Origin: Sinorhizobium fredii
Lineage (GTDB): Bacteria > Pseudomonadota > Alphaproteobacteria > Rhizobiales > Rhizobiaceae
Reading direction: 5' to 3'
Assembly: GCF_002944405.1 (NCBI RefSeq)
Contig: NZ_CP024309.1
Location: 434,001 to 498,000, forward strand
Length of the DNA: 64,000 bases
In this document: one piece after another, positions 8,179 to 17,789 of the stretch
Layout of the letters: each line of letters begins with the position of its first letter
Position numbering within the stretch: position 1 is the stretch's first letter
Translations under genes and position numbers: made by a program
The notes under the pieces: model-generated
What the model was told of the DNA's origin: nothing
The model's input: the letters and a program-made list of their open reading frames with translations, nothing else
Database searches by the model: none

Positions 8179-8784
8179 ATGACCTCTTCTCCCGCAATTC
8201 GCAAGGTGTTTCAGGGCGTCGCAAGCCGCCAGCAGATGTTCCGCATGTTCGACCGCCATTCCCAGCGACCCAGTCGTTGGGAAACTGACGCCACCCCGCT
8301 CTACGCCGGGGAATGGTTCGAGATCGCCGAGCCCGAGCATGATTACATGTTCGACGTTTTGCCGCCGCTGTGGATCCGCGGCTCGATGTTCGGCATGCGC
8401 GAATTCCTGACCGGCTCGGTGACGAGCGTATTCTTCGCGCTCAGGATGGACGAACAGACCCGCTATTTCCATGGCTATTGCGACCTTTCTGACAAGGCGT
8501 CCGTCGAGGCCATGCGTGTCGCCATTGTCGAACGCGAGAGCCGGCCGTTGCGCGCAATGACGCGCGAGGAGCGCCTCGAGCATATCTGGAGCATTACGTC
8601 CGACGATTACCGCGGCTATGCCGGTGAGCGCTGGCCCGCTGTGGCGCGCGGCAAGCGCACGGTGCTGCTTTATGGCGGCAAAGAGGGCAGCTTCCTGAAG
8701 CTCCTGGAAGATCTCACTGACGACGAGGTTGCCGCCAAGCTGCCTGTACAGCTGCGCCATCTCCCCTCACCGATCGCAGCATGA
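8179..8784 (+). CDS. DUF1419 family protein
   Basis: A 201-residue protein recognisable as DUF1419 from RKVFQGVASRQQMFRMFDRHSQRPSRWE, PLYAGEWFEIAEPEHDYMFDVLPPLWIRG, MFGMREFLTGSVTSVFFALRMDEQTRYFHGYCDL. The family is nearly confined to rhizobial plasmids and relatives and has no known activity. ATG at 8179 is preceded by AAGGAG. It follows the DUF3991/Toprim gene in the same direction and precedes a degraded gene by 12 bases, so these were probably one transcription unit. Confidence 0.8.
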   Translation: MTSSPAIRKVFQGVASRQQMFRMFDRHSQRPSRWETDATPLYAGEWFEIAEPEHDYMFDVLPPLWIRGSMFGMREFLTGSVTSVFFALRMDEQTRYFHGYCDLSDKASVEAMRVAIVERESRPLRAMTREERLEHIWSITSDDYRGYAGERWPAVARGKRTVLLYGGKEGSFLKLLEDLTDDEVAAKLPVQLRHLPSPIAA

Positions 8785-8796
8785 GGAGGTGCTGCC

Positions 8797-9156
8797 ATGC
8801 TCATTTTCCCGATCGCATCAGTGCGCGAAGTGATGGCGCGCGGCCGCGGCGATGCCACAGCGAATGGCGGTTACCGCAGTTCCTACTAGGGACTGAGGCC
8901 CGGTAAGGACGAACAGCCGGGTGTTTAACTGGCCGGAGATTACGGCGTCTGCCTTAAGTCGAACTGCAAGCTCGCCGACAGTGCGAAAGCCGTCGTCGTC
9001 TATGCCGACGAATGCAATCCGGCCGGGAAGAACACTGGTTCGAGGTCAAGCGCCGGACAACTGGAGGCGATGATGGCCGCCAACCCCGGTGCCACGCATC
9101 TGCGCATCGTCTTCACGTCCGACGCCATGCAGTTGTTCTTGGTCGAGCGCGACTAG
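8797..9156 (+). pseudogene. Degraded small plasmid gene (DUF3085-like) with two in-frame stops
   Basis: An ATG at 8797 with a strong GAGGAGGTGC upstream starts MLIFPIASVREVMARGRGDATANGGYRSSY. The frame meets TAG at 8887-8889 and TAA at 8926-8928. The same frame then continues LAGDYGVCLKSNCKLADSAKAVVVYADECNPAGKN to LEAMMAANPGATHLRIVFTSDAMQLFLVERD and a final TAG at 9154-9156. Keeping one frame through both stops, with protein-like sequence on either side, argues for recent nonsense mutations rather than chance. The start resembles DUF3085 proteins found next to DUF1419 on rhizobial plasmids; I am only moderately sure of that name. Confidence 0.6.
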
Positions 9157-9278
9157 CGCTTCGCCACCGTATCCGTACCGGCGGCCATAGACGGCTGCTC
9201 CCTTTTCACCCTCTGCGAGCCGGCTGCTGTCTTCCGACGACCGGAAGGCGACGCTCGCTCTTTCATAAGGAGCTTTCA

Positions 9279-10148
9279 ATGAGCAACGATCCCTTCACCC
9301 TCGACATGTTTGCCGGAAGCGCGCCATCGTCAGGTCTCGGATTCGGCGGCACCGTCTTTGGCGGTTTCGCCGCCAATGACGACGATCCGGATCCCACGCC
9401 GCCCGCTCCTGCCCCGGCGCGTGCCCTCCCGGCGGTCATTCCGAGGGCGCCCCGAAACGAGTGCGAGCGCGCCAACTTCTATCTCGACGATGGCGATCGC
9501 GGTTTGGCCGCCACCTGGAAGGAACGCGCGCGCATGAACCTCGCGGCCATCATCACAGCCGGTGAAATCGACAAGCAGGATCGACCAGCCACGCGTGACG
9601 AGCAGACGCGGCTGGTCCGGTATACCGGTTTCGGCAGTTCGGACCTGGCGAACGGGATGTTCCGCCGACCAGGCGATGCTGGTTTTCGTCAAGGCTGGGA
9701 GGATCTCGCCGGATCGCTGGAGGCGTCGGTCACCGGGACGGACTATGCTTCGCTTGCGCGCTGCACACAATACGCCCACTTCACGCCCGAGTTCGTTGTC
9801 CGGGCAATCTGGCAAGGTCTGCAGCGGCTCGGCTGGCGCGGCGGCCGCGTGCTGGAGCCGGGGATCGGGACAGGTTTGTTCCCGGCGCTGATGCCGGCCG
9901 AGTATCGTGACACCAGCTACGTTACCGGTGTCGAACTCGATCCGGTCACGGCGCGCCTCGCGCGGCTGCTGCAGCCGCGGGCACGCATCATCAATGGCGA
10001 CTTTGCGCGGACCGACCTTTCTGCCACCTACGATCTTGCCATCGGCAACCCGCCCTTCTCCGATCGGACGGTCGCTCCGACCGGCGATATCGTTCGTTCG
10101 GTCTTCGGCTGCATGACTACTTCATCGCGCGGTCGATCGATCTCCTGA
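9279..10148 (+). pseudogene. N-terminal methyltransferase part of a frameshifted methylase-helicase
   Basis: ATG 9279 has AAGGAG upstream. After a Pro/Ala-rich low-complexity leader (residues 20-60) comes a helical region and a class I N6-adenine methyltransferase core: VLEPGIGTGLF (SAM-binding motif I), VTGVELDPVTARLARLL, and the catalytic NPPF in AIGNPPFSD. About 12 codons later the frame leaves the conserved sequence near 10105. In the next frame the protein continues as LRLHDYFIARSIDLLKPGALAAFVTSAGTMDK into the gene starting at 10190. One missing base near 10103-10107 explains the split. The intact gene would encode about 1,690 residues. It could also be an error in the sequence. Confidence 0.75.
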
Positions 10149-10189
10149 AACCGGGCGCCCTGGCCGCCTTCGTCACCAGCGCCGGCACA

Positions 10190-13100
10190 ATGGACAAGGC
10201 AGAGGGCACCGCACGCGAACACATTGCCAAGTCCGCAGACCTGATCGCCGCGATCAGACTGCCTGAAGGCAGTTTTCGGCGCGACGCCGGAACGGATGTC
10301 GTGGTCGACATCCTCTTCTTTCGCAAACGCAAAGCAGGCGAGCCGGAAAGCGACCTTTCGTGGCTTAACCTGGAGGACGTCCGACCGGCTGCCGAGGACG
10401 AGGGTGCGATCCGCGTGAACAGGTGGTTTGCGCAGCATCCGGGCTTCGTGCTCGGCGATCATGCCCTGACCTCCGGTCCCTTCGGCGAGACCTATACGTG
10501 CCGGCCACGCGCCGGCGAGGAGCTTGAAGCGGCGCTGACGGCAGCCATCGCGCTTCTTCCGGAAGGCCTTTATGACGGCGAGCCGACCGCCATCGACATC
10601 GATCTAGAGGAGGAGCTTGCCGAGATCGTCGATCTGCGTGCCGACAATCCCAGGGTGCGCGAGGGCAGCTATTTTGTCGACGTCAAACACGGCTTGATGC
10701 AGGTCGTCGACGGTGAGCCTGTTCCGGTTCAAGTGCGTAAGGCCCGCAGTGGCGCGGGAATTTCGGAAAAGCACGTCCGGATCATCCGCAAACTGATCCC
10801 GATCCGCGATGCCGTGCGCGACGTCCTGAAAGCCCAGGAACTGGACCGGCCGTGGCGCGAACTGCAGGTGCGGCTGCGCATCGCCTGGTCGAGCTTTGTG
10901 CGCGATTTTGGCCCGATCAACCACACCACGGTTTCGATCATCGAGTATGAGACGACGGGCGAGGTTCGTGAAACCCATCGCCAGCCGAACCTTCTGCCAT
11001 TTCGCGATGATCCGGACTGTTGGCTGGTAGCTTCCATCGAGGACTATGACCTCGAAACCGACACCGCCAGGCCCGGGCCGATTTTTTCCGAACGCGTCAT
11101 CGCGCCCCCTTCCCCGCCCGTCATCACCTCCGCAGCCGATGCCTTGGCCGTCGTCCTCAACGAGCGCGGTCGGGTCGATCTCGATCATATAGCCGAGCTT
11201 CTGCATTACGACACGGATGCGGTTCTCGATGCACTCGGTGACACTGTTTTCCGTGATCCGGCGGACGGCTCCTGGCAAACCTCCGACGCCTATCTCTCCG
11301 GCGCCGTGCGCACCAAGCTTGGGATTGCGGAAGCCGCGGCCGTCCTCGATGCCGCCTATGAGCGAAACGTCCGTGCGCTTCAGGCAGTGCAGCCCGCCGA
11401 CCTTCGCCCCTCGGACATCACAGCCCGGCTGGGTGCTCCCTGGATTCCGACGACCGATATCGTCAACTTCGTGCAAGAGACGACGGGCGCCGAGATCAGG
11501 ATCCATCACATGCCGGAACTCGGCTCCTGGACCGTTGAGGCCCGGCAGCTGGGATGGACGGCGGCCGGGACATCCGAACGGGGTACAGACCGACGTCACG
11601 CCGGAGAGTTGCTCGCCGATGCGCTGAACAGCCGGGTGCCGCAGATCTTCGATGTGTTCAAGGATGCGGACGGCGAGCGACGGGTGCTGAATATCGTCGA
11701 TACCGAGGCGGCGCGCGACAAGCTGCAGAAGATCAAGCAGGCCTTCCAGAATTGGGTCTGGACCGACCCTGATCGTACCGACCGGCTGGCACGTGTCTAC
11801 AATGACCGTTTCAACAATATAGCGCCCAGGCGCTTTGACGGCTCGCATTTGAAGCTACCCGGCGCCTCTGGCGCCTTTGTTCTTTATGGGCACCAGAAGC
11901 GCGGCATCTGGCGGATCATCTCGTCCGGCTCGACTTATCTCGCGCACGCCGTCGGTGCGGGCAAGACGATGACCATGGCGGCCGCGATCATGGAACAGCG
12001 CCGGCTCGGGCTGATCGCCAAGGCGATGCTGGTGGTTCCGGGCCATTGCCTCGCCCAGGCCGCCCGCGAGTTTCTCGCCCTCTATCCGAACGCCCGCATT
12101 CTTGTCGCCGACGAGACCAACTTCACCAAGGACAAACGCGCTCGTTTCCTGTCGCGGGCGGCGACCGCGACCTGGGATGCAATCATCATCACCCACTCGG
12201 CATTCCGGTTTATCGCCGTGCCGTCGAGTTTCGAGCAACAGATGATCCAGGATGAACTGCAGCTCTACGAGGAACTGCTGACCAAGGTCGACAGCGAGGA
12301 TCGAGTCTCGCGCAAGCGGCTGGAGCGGCTTAAGGAAGGCCTGAAGGAACGGCTGGAAGCGCTTTCCACCCGCAAGGACGACCTGTTGACGATTTCCGAA
12401 ATCGGCGTCGACCAGATTATCGTCGATGAGGCGCAGGAATTCCGCAAGCTTTCCTTCGCCACCAACATGTCGACCTTGAAAGGCATCGATCCGAACGGTT
12501 CGCAGCGTGCCTGGGACCTCTACGTCAAGTCTCGCTTCATCGAGACGAAGAACCCCGGCCGCGCTTTGGTTCTGGCGTCCGGCACGCCGATCACCAATAC
12601 GCTTGGCGAGATGTTCTCGGTCCAACGCCTGCTCGGCCACGCGGCGCTGGCCGAACGCGGGCTGCATGAATTCGACGCCTGGGCCTCGACCTTCGGTGAT
12701 ACGACGACGGAACTGGAGATCCAGCCATCCGGCAAATACAAGCCCGTCAGCCGTTTTGCTTCCTTCGTCAACGTGCCGGAACTGATCGCCATGTTCCGCA
12801 GCTTCGCCGACGTGGTGATGCCTGAGGATCTGCGCGACTATGTCAAGGTGCCTGATATCTCGACCGGCCGCCGGCAGATCCTGACGGCCAAGCCGACCCA
12901 GGCCTTCAAGAATTACCAGACGATCCTCGATGCCCGTATCAAGGCGATCGAGATGCGCGAGGGACCGGCGCAGCCCGGCGACGACATCCTTCTCTCTGTC
13001 ATCACCGACGGTCGCCATGCCGCCATAGATCTCCGCCTGGTCGACGCGGACAATGACAACGAACCGGACAACAAGCTCAACCTGCTGGTCCAGAACGCTT

Positions 13101-14377
13101 TCCGCATCTGGCAGGAGACCGCGCAAAGCACGTATCTTCGCCCCGACGGCAAGTCTTTCGATCTGCCGGGTGCGGCGCAGATGATCTTTTCCGATCTCGG
13201 CACCATCAATGTGGAGAAGAGCAGAGGTTTTTCCGCCTATCGATGGATCCGCGACGAGCTCGTGCGCATGGGCGCTCCGGCATCCGAAATCGCCTTTATG
13301 CAGGATTACAAGAAGACAGAGGCGAAGCAGCGTCTGTTCGCCGATGTGCGGGCCGGCAAGATCCGCTTCCTGATTGGCTCGTCAGACACGATGGGCACCG
13401 GCGTCAATGCGCAGCTTCGCCTGAAGGCGCTGCATCATCTCGATGTCCCGTGGCTGCCCTCTCAGATCGAACAGCGCGAGGGCCGGATTGTCCGGCAGGG
13501 CAACCAGCATAACGAGGTCGACATCTTCGCCTATGCCACCCAAGGCTCGCTCGACGCCTCGATGTGGCAGAACAACGAGCGCAAGGCGCGCTTCATTGCC
13601 GCGGCACTCTCAGGCGACAGTTCGATCCGCAGGCTCGAAGACCTTTGCGAGGGGGCCGCAAACCAGTTCGCCATGGCCAAGGCGATTGCGAGTGGCGACG
13701 AAAGACTGATGCAGAAGGCGGGGCTCGAGGCCGACATCGCACGCCTGGAACGGCTGCGCGCTGCCCATGATGACGATCAATACGCGGTTCGCCGACAGAT
13801 CCGCGATGCCGAACGCGATATCGAGATTTCGATCCAGCGCATCGGCGAGGTCGGCAAGGACATCGAACGCCTCGTTCCGACGGCTGGCGACGCCTTCGTG
13901 ATGGTGGTCAAGGGCGAGACCTACGAAGAGCGCAAGCTTGCCGGCCGGGCGCTGATGAAGGAAATCCTCACGCGCGTCCAAGTCCAACAGCAGGGTAGAA
14001 GTGCAATCGCCGCGATCGGCGGCTTCGATCTGTTGTTCGAGGGCGAGCGCTTTGGCAGGGAGAATGGCTACCACTACCAGACGCTCCTGCAGCGAACCGG
14101 CGCCACTCAGGAGGTCGCTCTCGCCGTCACCGTGACGCCGCTCGGCGCGATCTCCCGGCTGGAGAAGGCGCTCAATGGATTTGATGATGAACAGGAGCAC
14201 TATCGTCAGCGTATGCAGGAAGCTGAGCGGCGCCTTGCCTCCTATCGTTCGCGCGAGGGCGGTTTTTTCGCGTTTGCGGACGAACTCGACGAAAAGCGCC
14301 GGCAGCTTCGGGACATCGATGAGGCCTTGGCGACGCAGGCGCGCGGAGAATCGGGGGACAGGGCAGAGGCAGTCTAA
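10190..14377 (+). CDS. SNF2/strawberry-notch-like helicase part of the methylase-helicase (DarB-like)
   Basis: A 1,395-residue continuation of the split gene. It begins with the end of the methyltransferase domain (IAAIRLPEGSFRRDAGTDVVVDILFFRKR). Superfamily 2 helicase motifs follow: Q/motif I AHAVGAGKT near residue 590, motif II VDEAQEF near 747, motif III LASGTPITNTLGEM near 803, and motif VI QREGRIVRQGNQ near 1097. A coiled-coil tail closes it. The architecture matches plasmid and phage proteins of the DarB type, which in phage P1 protect incoming DNA from type I restriction; a similar role here is inference. The ATG at 10190 is simply the first after the frameshift. Without a repair of the shift, the methyltransferase and helicase halves would be separate. 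Confidence 0.8.
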   Translation: MDKAEGTAREHIAKSADLIAAIRLPEGSFRRDAGTDVVVDILFFRKRKAGEPESDLSWLNLEDVRPAAEDEGAIRVNRWFAQHPGFVLGDHALTSGPFGETYTCRPRAGEELEAALTAAIALLPEGLYDGEPTAIDIDLEEELAEIVDLRADNPRVREGSYFVDVKHGLMQVVDGEPVPVQVRKARSGAGISEKHVRIIRKLIPIRDAVRDVLKAQELDRPWRELQVRLRIAWSSFVRDFGPINHTTVSIIEYETTGEVRETHRQPNLLPFRDDPDCWLVASIEDYDLETDTARPGPIFSERVIAPPSPPVITSAADALAVVLNERGRVDLDHIAELLHYDTDAVLDALGDTVFRDPADGSWQTSDAYLSGAVRTKLGIAEAAAVLDAAYERNVRALQAVQPADLRPSDITARLGAPWIPTTDIVNFVQETTGAEIRIHHMPELGSWTVEARQLGWTAAGTSERGTDRRHAGELLADALNSRVPQIFDVFKDADGERRVLNIVDTEAARDKLQKIKQAFQNWVWTDPDRTDRLARVYNDRFNNIAPRRFDGSHLKLPGASGAFVLYGHQKRGIWRIISSGSTYLAHAVGAGKTMTMAAAIMEQRRLGLIAKAMLVVPGHCLAQAAREFLALYPNARILVADETNFTKDKRARFLSRAATATWDAIIITHSAFRFIAVPSSFEQQMIQDELQLYEELLTKVDSEDRVSRKRLERLKEGLKERLEALSTRKDDLLTISEIGVDQIIVDEAQEFRKLSFATNMSTLKGIDPNGSQRAWDLYVKSRFIETKNPGRALVLASGTPITNTLGEMFSVQRLLGHAALAERGLHEFDAWASTFGDTTTELEIQPSGKYKPVSRFASFVNVPELIAMFRSFADVVMPEDLRDYVKVPDISTGRRQILTAKPTQAFKNYQTILDARIKAIEMREGPAQPGDDILLSVITDGRHAAIDLRLVDADNDNEPDNKLNLLVQNAFRIWQETAQSTYLRPDGKSFDLPGAAQMIFSDLGTINVEKSRGFSAYRWIRDELVRMGAPASEIAFMQDYKKTEAKQRLFADVRAGKIRFLIGSSDTMGTGVNAQLRLKALHHLDVPWLPSQIEQREGRIVRQGNQHNEVDIFAYATQGSLDASMWQNNERKARFIAAALSGDSSIRRLEDLCEGAANQFAMAKAIASGDERLMQKAGLEADIARLERLRAAHDDDQYAVRRQIRDAERDIEISIQRIGEVGKDIERLVPTAGDAFVMVVKGETYEERKLAGRALMKEILTRVQVQQQGRSAIAAIGGFDLLFEGERFGRENGYHYQTLLQRTGATQEVALAVTVTPLGAISRLEKALNGFDDEQEHYRQRMQEAERRLASYRSREGGFFAFADELDEKRRQLRDIDEALATQARGESGDRAEAV

Positions 14378-14764
14378 GCCTCGAGGCCGTGTCGATTGCA
14401 GAGTTTTTAGATGCAGTGCAGCATGCAATCAGCTGCACACAATAAATGACTTCCGTCTGCTCAACTAATGTTCATACTGCACGCAGCTGATGCACATGGC
14501 GGCCTCTCCTCCCAGTGCCGCTGCAGCAGCTGTTCCCCTCTGGAGGTTCATTGACCTTCACACTTTATGGGCCGCGGTTTCCGCTGGCCCATTTTTTTGC
14601 TCTTTTTGACCCTGTCCATTTTCTTAGCCGCCCAAAGCTTGACGCGTGCCCCTGCGAGCAATCCTCGCGCTGTCCTGGAGCATCTGACACTTTCGGTCTT
14701 GTGAGCGATCAGCCGCTTGTCCATTTTGTGGCCTTCGGTTGTTGGGACAGATTGGAGCTAGCGA
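14378..14764. other. Intergenic region with inverted repeats
   Basis: No gene. GTGCAGC (14416-14422) and GCTGCAC (14432-14438) form a 7-base inverted repeat with a 9-base gap, and related TGCAC/GCAGC words recur to 14500. The region should hold the promoter of the NYN gene. Confidence 0.4.
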
Positions 14765-15508
14765 ATGCCTGAAACACGGTCTCCCAGACTTGCTGTACTC
14801 ATTGACGCTGACAATGCGTCGGCAAAAATCGCTGACGGCTTATTCGAGGAAATAGCCAAGATCGGCGAAGCCAGCGTTCGACGCATTTACGGCGACTTTG
14901 CAAGCGCTCGCTCGAAAGCATGGATCGATGTCCTCGCGAAGCACGCGATCATTCCCCAGCAGCAATTCGCCTACACGACCGGCAAGAACGCATCGGATAT
15001 CACGCTTGTGATCGACGCCATGGACCTCCTCCACAGTGGCCGCTTCGACGGCTTTTGCCTTGTATCCTCCGACAGTGATTTTACGCGCCTCGCCTCGCGC
15101 ATCCGCGAGCAAGGCATCGATGTCTTCGGTTTTGGCGAGCAGAAAACGCCCGAAAGCTTCCGCCAGGCGTGCCGCCGATTTATATACACTGAAAACCTCC
15201 TCCCTTCGGCGCCTACAAATGGTGGCGACGCCGCCCAGGCAGCAGCGTCGCTCGAGCCGCCAAGTGCAGCGACGCCGATCATCAGAAAGATCATTGCCCA
15301 GATGGAGAGCGAGGATGGCTGGGTACCGCTCGGCGCAGTCGGAACGCAACTTGCAAACCTCGCGTCTGACTTCGATCCACGCACATATGGATTCAGGAAG
15401 CTTAGCGATCTCGTGAAGAAGACGAACGCCTTCGAAATAGATCACGCAGATGGAAGACCACTGCGGATCAGAGTCAAACAGCCTCCTGCCAAGAGGAGCG
15501 CCAAATGA
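14765..15508 (+). CDS. NYN domain protein with C-terminal LOTUS/OST-HTH domain
   Basis: A 247-residue protein. The first 145 residues form a NYN (PIN-like) ribonuclease domain of the LabA/DUF88 type: VLIDADNAS with acidic D14 and D16, ASDITLVIDAMDLLHSGRFDGFCLVSSDSDFTRLASRIREQG carrying the further conserved acidic residues. After an alanine-rich linker, residues 165-240 (IIRKIIAQMESEDGWVPLGAVGTQLANLASDFDPRTYGFRKLSDLVKKTNAFEI) match the LOTUS/OST-HTH domain that often binds RNA. Such fusions are widespread in bacteria and are thought to act on RNA. On this plasmid it could serve host takeover or defence. It stands alone with long flanking gaps. Confidence 0.85.
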   Translation: MPETRSPRLAVLIDADNASAKIADGLFEEIAKIGEASVRRIYGDFASARSKAWIDVLAKHAIIPQQQFAYTTGKNASDITLVIDAMDLLHSGRFDGFCLVSSDSDFTRLASRIREQGIDVFGFGEQKTPESFRQACRRFIYTENLLPSAPTNGGDAAQAAASLEPPSAATPIIRKIIAQMESEDGWVPLGAVGTQLANLASDFDPRTYGFRKLSDLVKKTNAFEIDHADGRPLRIRVKQPPAKRSAK

Positions 15509-15916
15509 CGTTTTCCGTGGGCTCTGTGAGCATGTTGCGGCGTGCCGTAGGCATGAAACGCCGGAGTGGCACCGGCTGATGTTTTCAAATCATCACTCGG
15601 ACGTGCTCTACGCATCCTTCGATTAGTGTGGTGAGGCTGAGATCAAGGAAGAGGCGAAGAGAAATAGGAGAAAAGTGGAGGAAGAGTGCTCGCAGAGCGG
15701 GTAGTCGGGCGGCGCTGACGCTCAACCGCGCCGCTCGCAATCCCGGCCACTCGTCTTCGCAGGGCTATGAGCCCCGCTTATCCTTCGTGGCAGGAATGCT
15801 CGGCCGCAGTTGCACCCGACCGCCCGCTCCGCGGTCCGGGAGATGTCTTCGGAGAGATGAAGACGCGAGAAGGACAGGCAGAGGGCCGTGTCCAAATCCC
15901 CGACAAGGAGCATCCC
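15509..15916. other. Intergenic region before the ParB-like gene
   Basis: About 400 bases without a supported gene. A purine-rich stretch (15640-15690) and the ribosome site AAGGAG just before 15917 are the only marked features. Confidence 0.35.
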
Positions 15917-17698
15917 ATGCAACTCATGAAGGTCGATCCGCGTGCGCTGAAGGACAACCCCGACAACACGCGTCAGTCGAAGTCGACGCCGCAGGCCGAC
16001 GCCCTGCTTTTGGCGACGATCAAGGCAGTCGGCATGATCCAGCCGCCCGTCATTTTCCCGGAAGCCGGCGGCAATGGCTACGTCATCGAAGCCGGTCACC
16101 GGCGCACCCGTATGGCGATCGCCGCCGGTCTTGAGGAGATCGACGTTATCGTCGTGGAGGCGGCCAACGACAACGGCGCGATGCGCTCGATGATCGAGAA
16201 CATTGCTCGCGAGCCGCTCAACCCCGTCGACCAATGGCGCGGCATCGAGCGGCTAGTGGCGCTCGGCTGGACCGAGGAGGCGATCGCCGTAGCGCTTGCC
16301 CTTCCCGTCCGCCAAATCCGCAAGCTTCGGCTGCTCGCCAACGTGTTGCCCTCCATGCTCGATCAGATGGCCAAGGGCGATATGCCGAACGAGCAGCAGC
16401 TGAGGACGATAGCAGCCGCCTCGAACGACGAGCAGAAAGAGGTCTGGAAGGCGCACAAGCCGAAGAAGGGCGACATGGCGGCGTGGTGGCAGATCGCCAA
16501 CGGTCTTTCGAAGACCCGCATGTATGCCCGCGACGCGAGTTTTGGCGACGATCTGCGCCAGGCCTATGGCATCGAGTGGGCGGAGGACCTGTTCGGCCCC
16601 GCCGACGAAGACAATCGCTACACCACCAATGTCGAAGCCTTTCTCGGCGCCCAGCAAGAATGGATGACGAGCAACCTGCCGAAGAAGGGTGCGATCGTCG
16701 AGGTCAACAATTGGGGCCAGCCGGACCTGCCGAAGAAAGCCGAACGCGTCTATGGCAAGCCAGGTAAAGGCGATTGCACCGCAATGTACCTCGATCGCGA
16801 GGGAAAGGTGCAGAGCGTGCACTACCGGATGCCGGAGGTCAGGAAGTCCGCAGGTCAGACCGGCCCGGCAGCCGATGGGGCGAAGGAGGCCAGCGACAAG
16901 GCGGCGGTCGCCGCAAAGATAAGGCCTGATGTCACGCAGAAGGGCCAGGACATGATCGGCGACTTTCGCACCGATGCGCTGCATGAGGCGCTGGCCAAAG
17001 CTCCGATCGAGGACGACATGCTGATGGCGCTGTTGGTGATGGCCTTTGCCGGCACGAATGTCCGGGTCGATTCCGGCGCCAACGACACCGTGTTCGGGTC
17101 GAAGCGGTTCCAACGTCATGTCGCGCGCCTTTATTCCGCGGATGGCAGGTTGTCGTTCGATATGAACAGCTTGCGCGTCACCGCCCGCTCGGTCCTCATC
17201 GATGTGCTCTCGTGCAGGCGCGGCATATCGAACAGCGGCGTCGTCTCGCGCATTGCCGGCGCGGCGATCGGTGCGGACGGTTTCCTGCCGAACATGGGAA
17301 CGGAGGATTTCCTGCTGTGCCTGTCGCGCCAGGCGCTAGAGGGCGCGGTTAAGGAGGCCGGCGTCCAGCCCCGGCCGAGGGTGCGCGAAACGCGTGCGGT
17401 ACTCGTCGACCACTTCGCGGGTGATGCAACCTTCGTCCTTCCGGCTGCGCTGTTCGCGCCCGACCCGAAGGACATCGCCGATCTCCTGAAGCATGGCGAT
17501 TCCTTGGACGAAGAGAATGGCCTGGTCGAAGAGGCGACCGGCGATATCGGGGGCGGGGTGCAGCCGGACGCTAGTGGCGACGCCCACGGTTCAGTCGCAC
17601 AGGATCTGGATCACCAGGATCCTGACGCTGATGCGGTGACGACAACTGATGACGCGTCCGACACGGAGGAAACCGCCTACGGGATCGCGGCGGAATAG
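15917..17698 (+). CDS. Long ParB/Spo0J-family nuclease-domain protein
   Basis: A 593-residue protein. Residues 1-100 form a ParB N-terminal domain (MQLMKVDPRALKDNPDNTRQ, LATIKAVGMIQPPVIFPE, YVIEAGHRRTRMAIAAGLEEIDVIV), followed by a KorB/ParB helix-turn-helix region (NIAREPLNPVDQWRGIERLVALGWTEEAIAVALALPVRQIRKLRLLANV). A long C-terminal half is specific to plasmid-borne members found beside ArdC and DUF736 genes. It is about twice the size of partition ParB and has no parA neighbour, so a role in early gene control or DNA protection is more likely than segregation. ATG 15917 has AAGGAG six bases upstream. A rho-independent terminator follows. Confidence 0.83.
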   Translation: MQLMKVDPRALKDNPDNTRQSKSTPQADALLLATIKAVGMIQPPVIFPEAGGNGYVIEAGHRRTRMAIAAGLEEIDVIVVEAANDNGAMRSMIENIAREPLNPVDQWRGIERLVALGWTEEAIAVALALPVRQIRKLRLLANVLPSMLDQMAKGDMPNEQQLRTIAAASNDEQKEVWKAHKPKKGDMAAWWQIANGLSKTRMYARDASFGDDLRQAYGIEWAEDLFGPADEDNRYTTNVEAFLGAQQEWMTSNLPKKGAIVEVNNWGQPDLPKKAERVYGKPGKGDCTAMYLDREGKVQSVHYRMPEVRKSAGQTGPAADGAKEASDKAAVAAKIRPDVTQKGQDMIGDFRTDALHEALAKAPIEDDMLMALLVMAFAGTNVRVDSGANDTVFGSKRFQRHVARLYSADGRLSFDMNSLRVTARSVLIDVLSCRRGISNSGVVSRIAGAAIGADGFLPNMGTEDFLLCLSRQALEGAVKEAGVQPRPRVRETRAVLVDHFAGDATFVLPAALFAPDPKDIADLLKHGDSLDEENGLVEEATGDIGGGVQPDASGDAHGSVAQDLDHQDPDADAVTTTDDASDTEETAYGIAAE

Positions 17699-17723
17699 CA
17701 GACCCTCTTTTCCGCATGATCTT

Positions 17724-17756
17724 CCGCCGCCGGTCGCCCCGGCGGCGGTTTCTTTT
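17724..17756 (+). terminator. Rho-independent terminator after the ParB-like gene
   Basis: CCGCCGCCGG (17724-17733), loop TCGCC, CCGGCGGCGG (17739-17748), then TTTCTTTT. It lies 26 bases after the stop codon. Confidence 0.8.
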
Positions 17757-17789
17757 CCACATCATCAAAACTCAAAGGAGGATGCGCAA

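Noticed and set aside
10604..13126. Long minus-strand frames (10604-11848 and 11855-13126)
   Set aside because: They are mirror frames of the GC-rich helicase gene, whose motifs are unambiguous on the plus strand.
14416..14438. GTGCAGC...GCTGCAC as a classical Ti-type tra box
   Set aside because: The arms resemble tra-box halves but are separated by 9 bases rather than almost adjoining, and no quorum-controlled gene is near.
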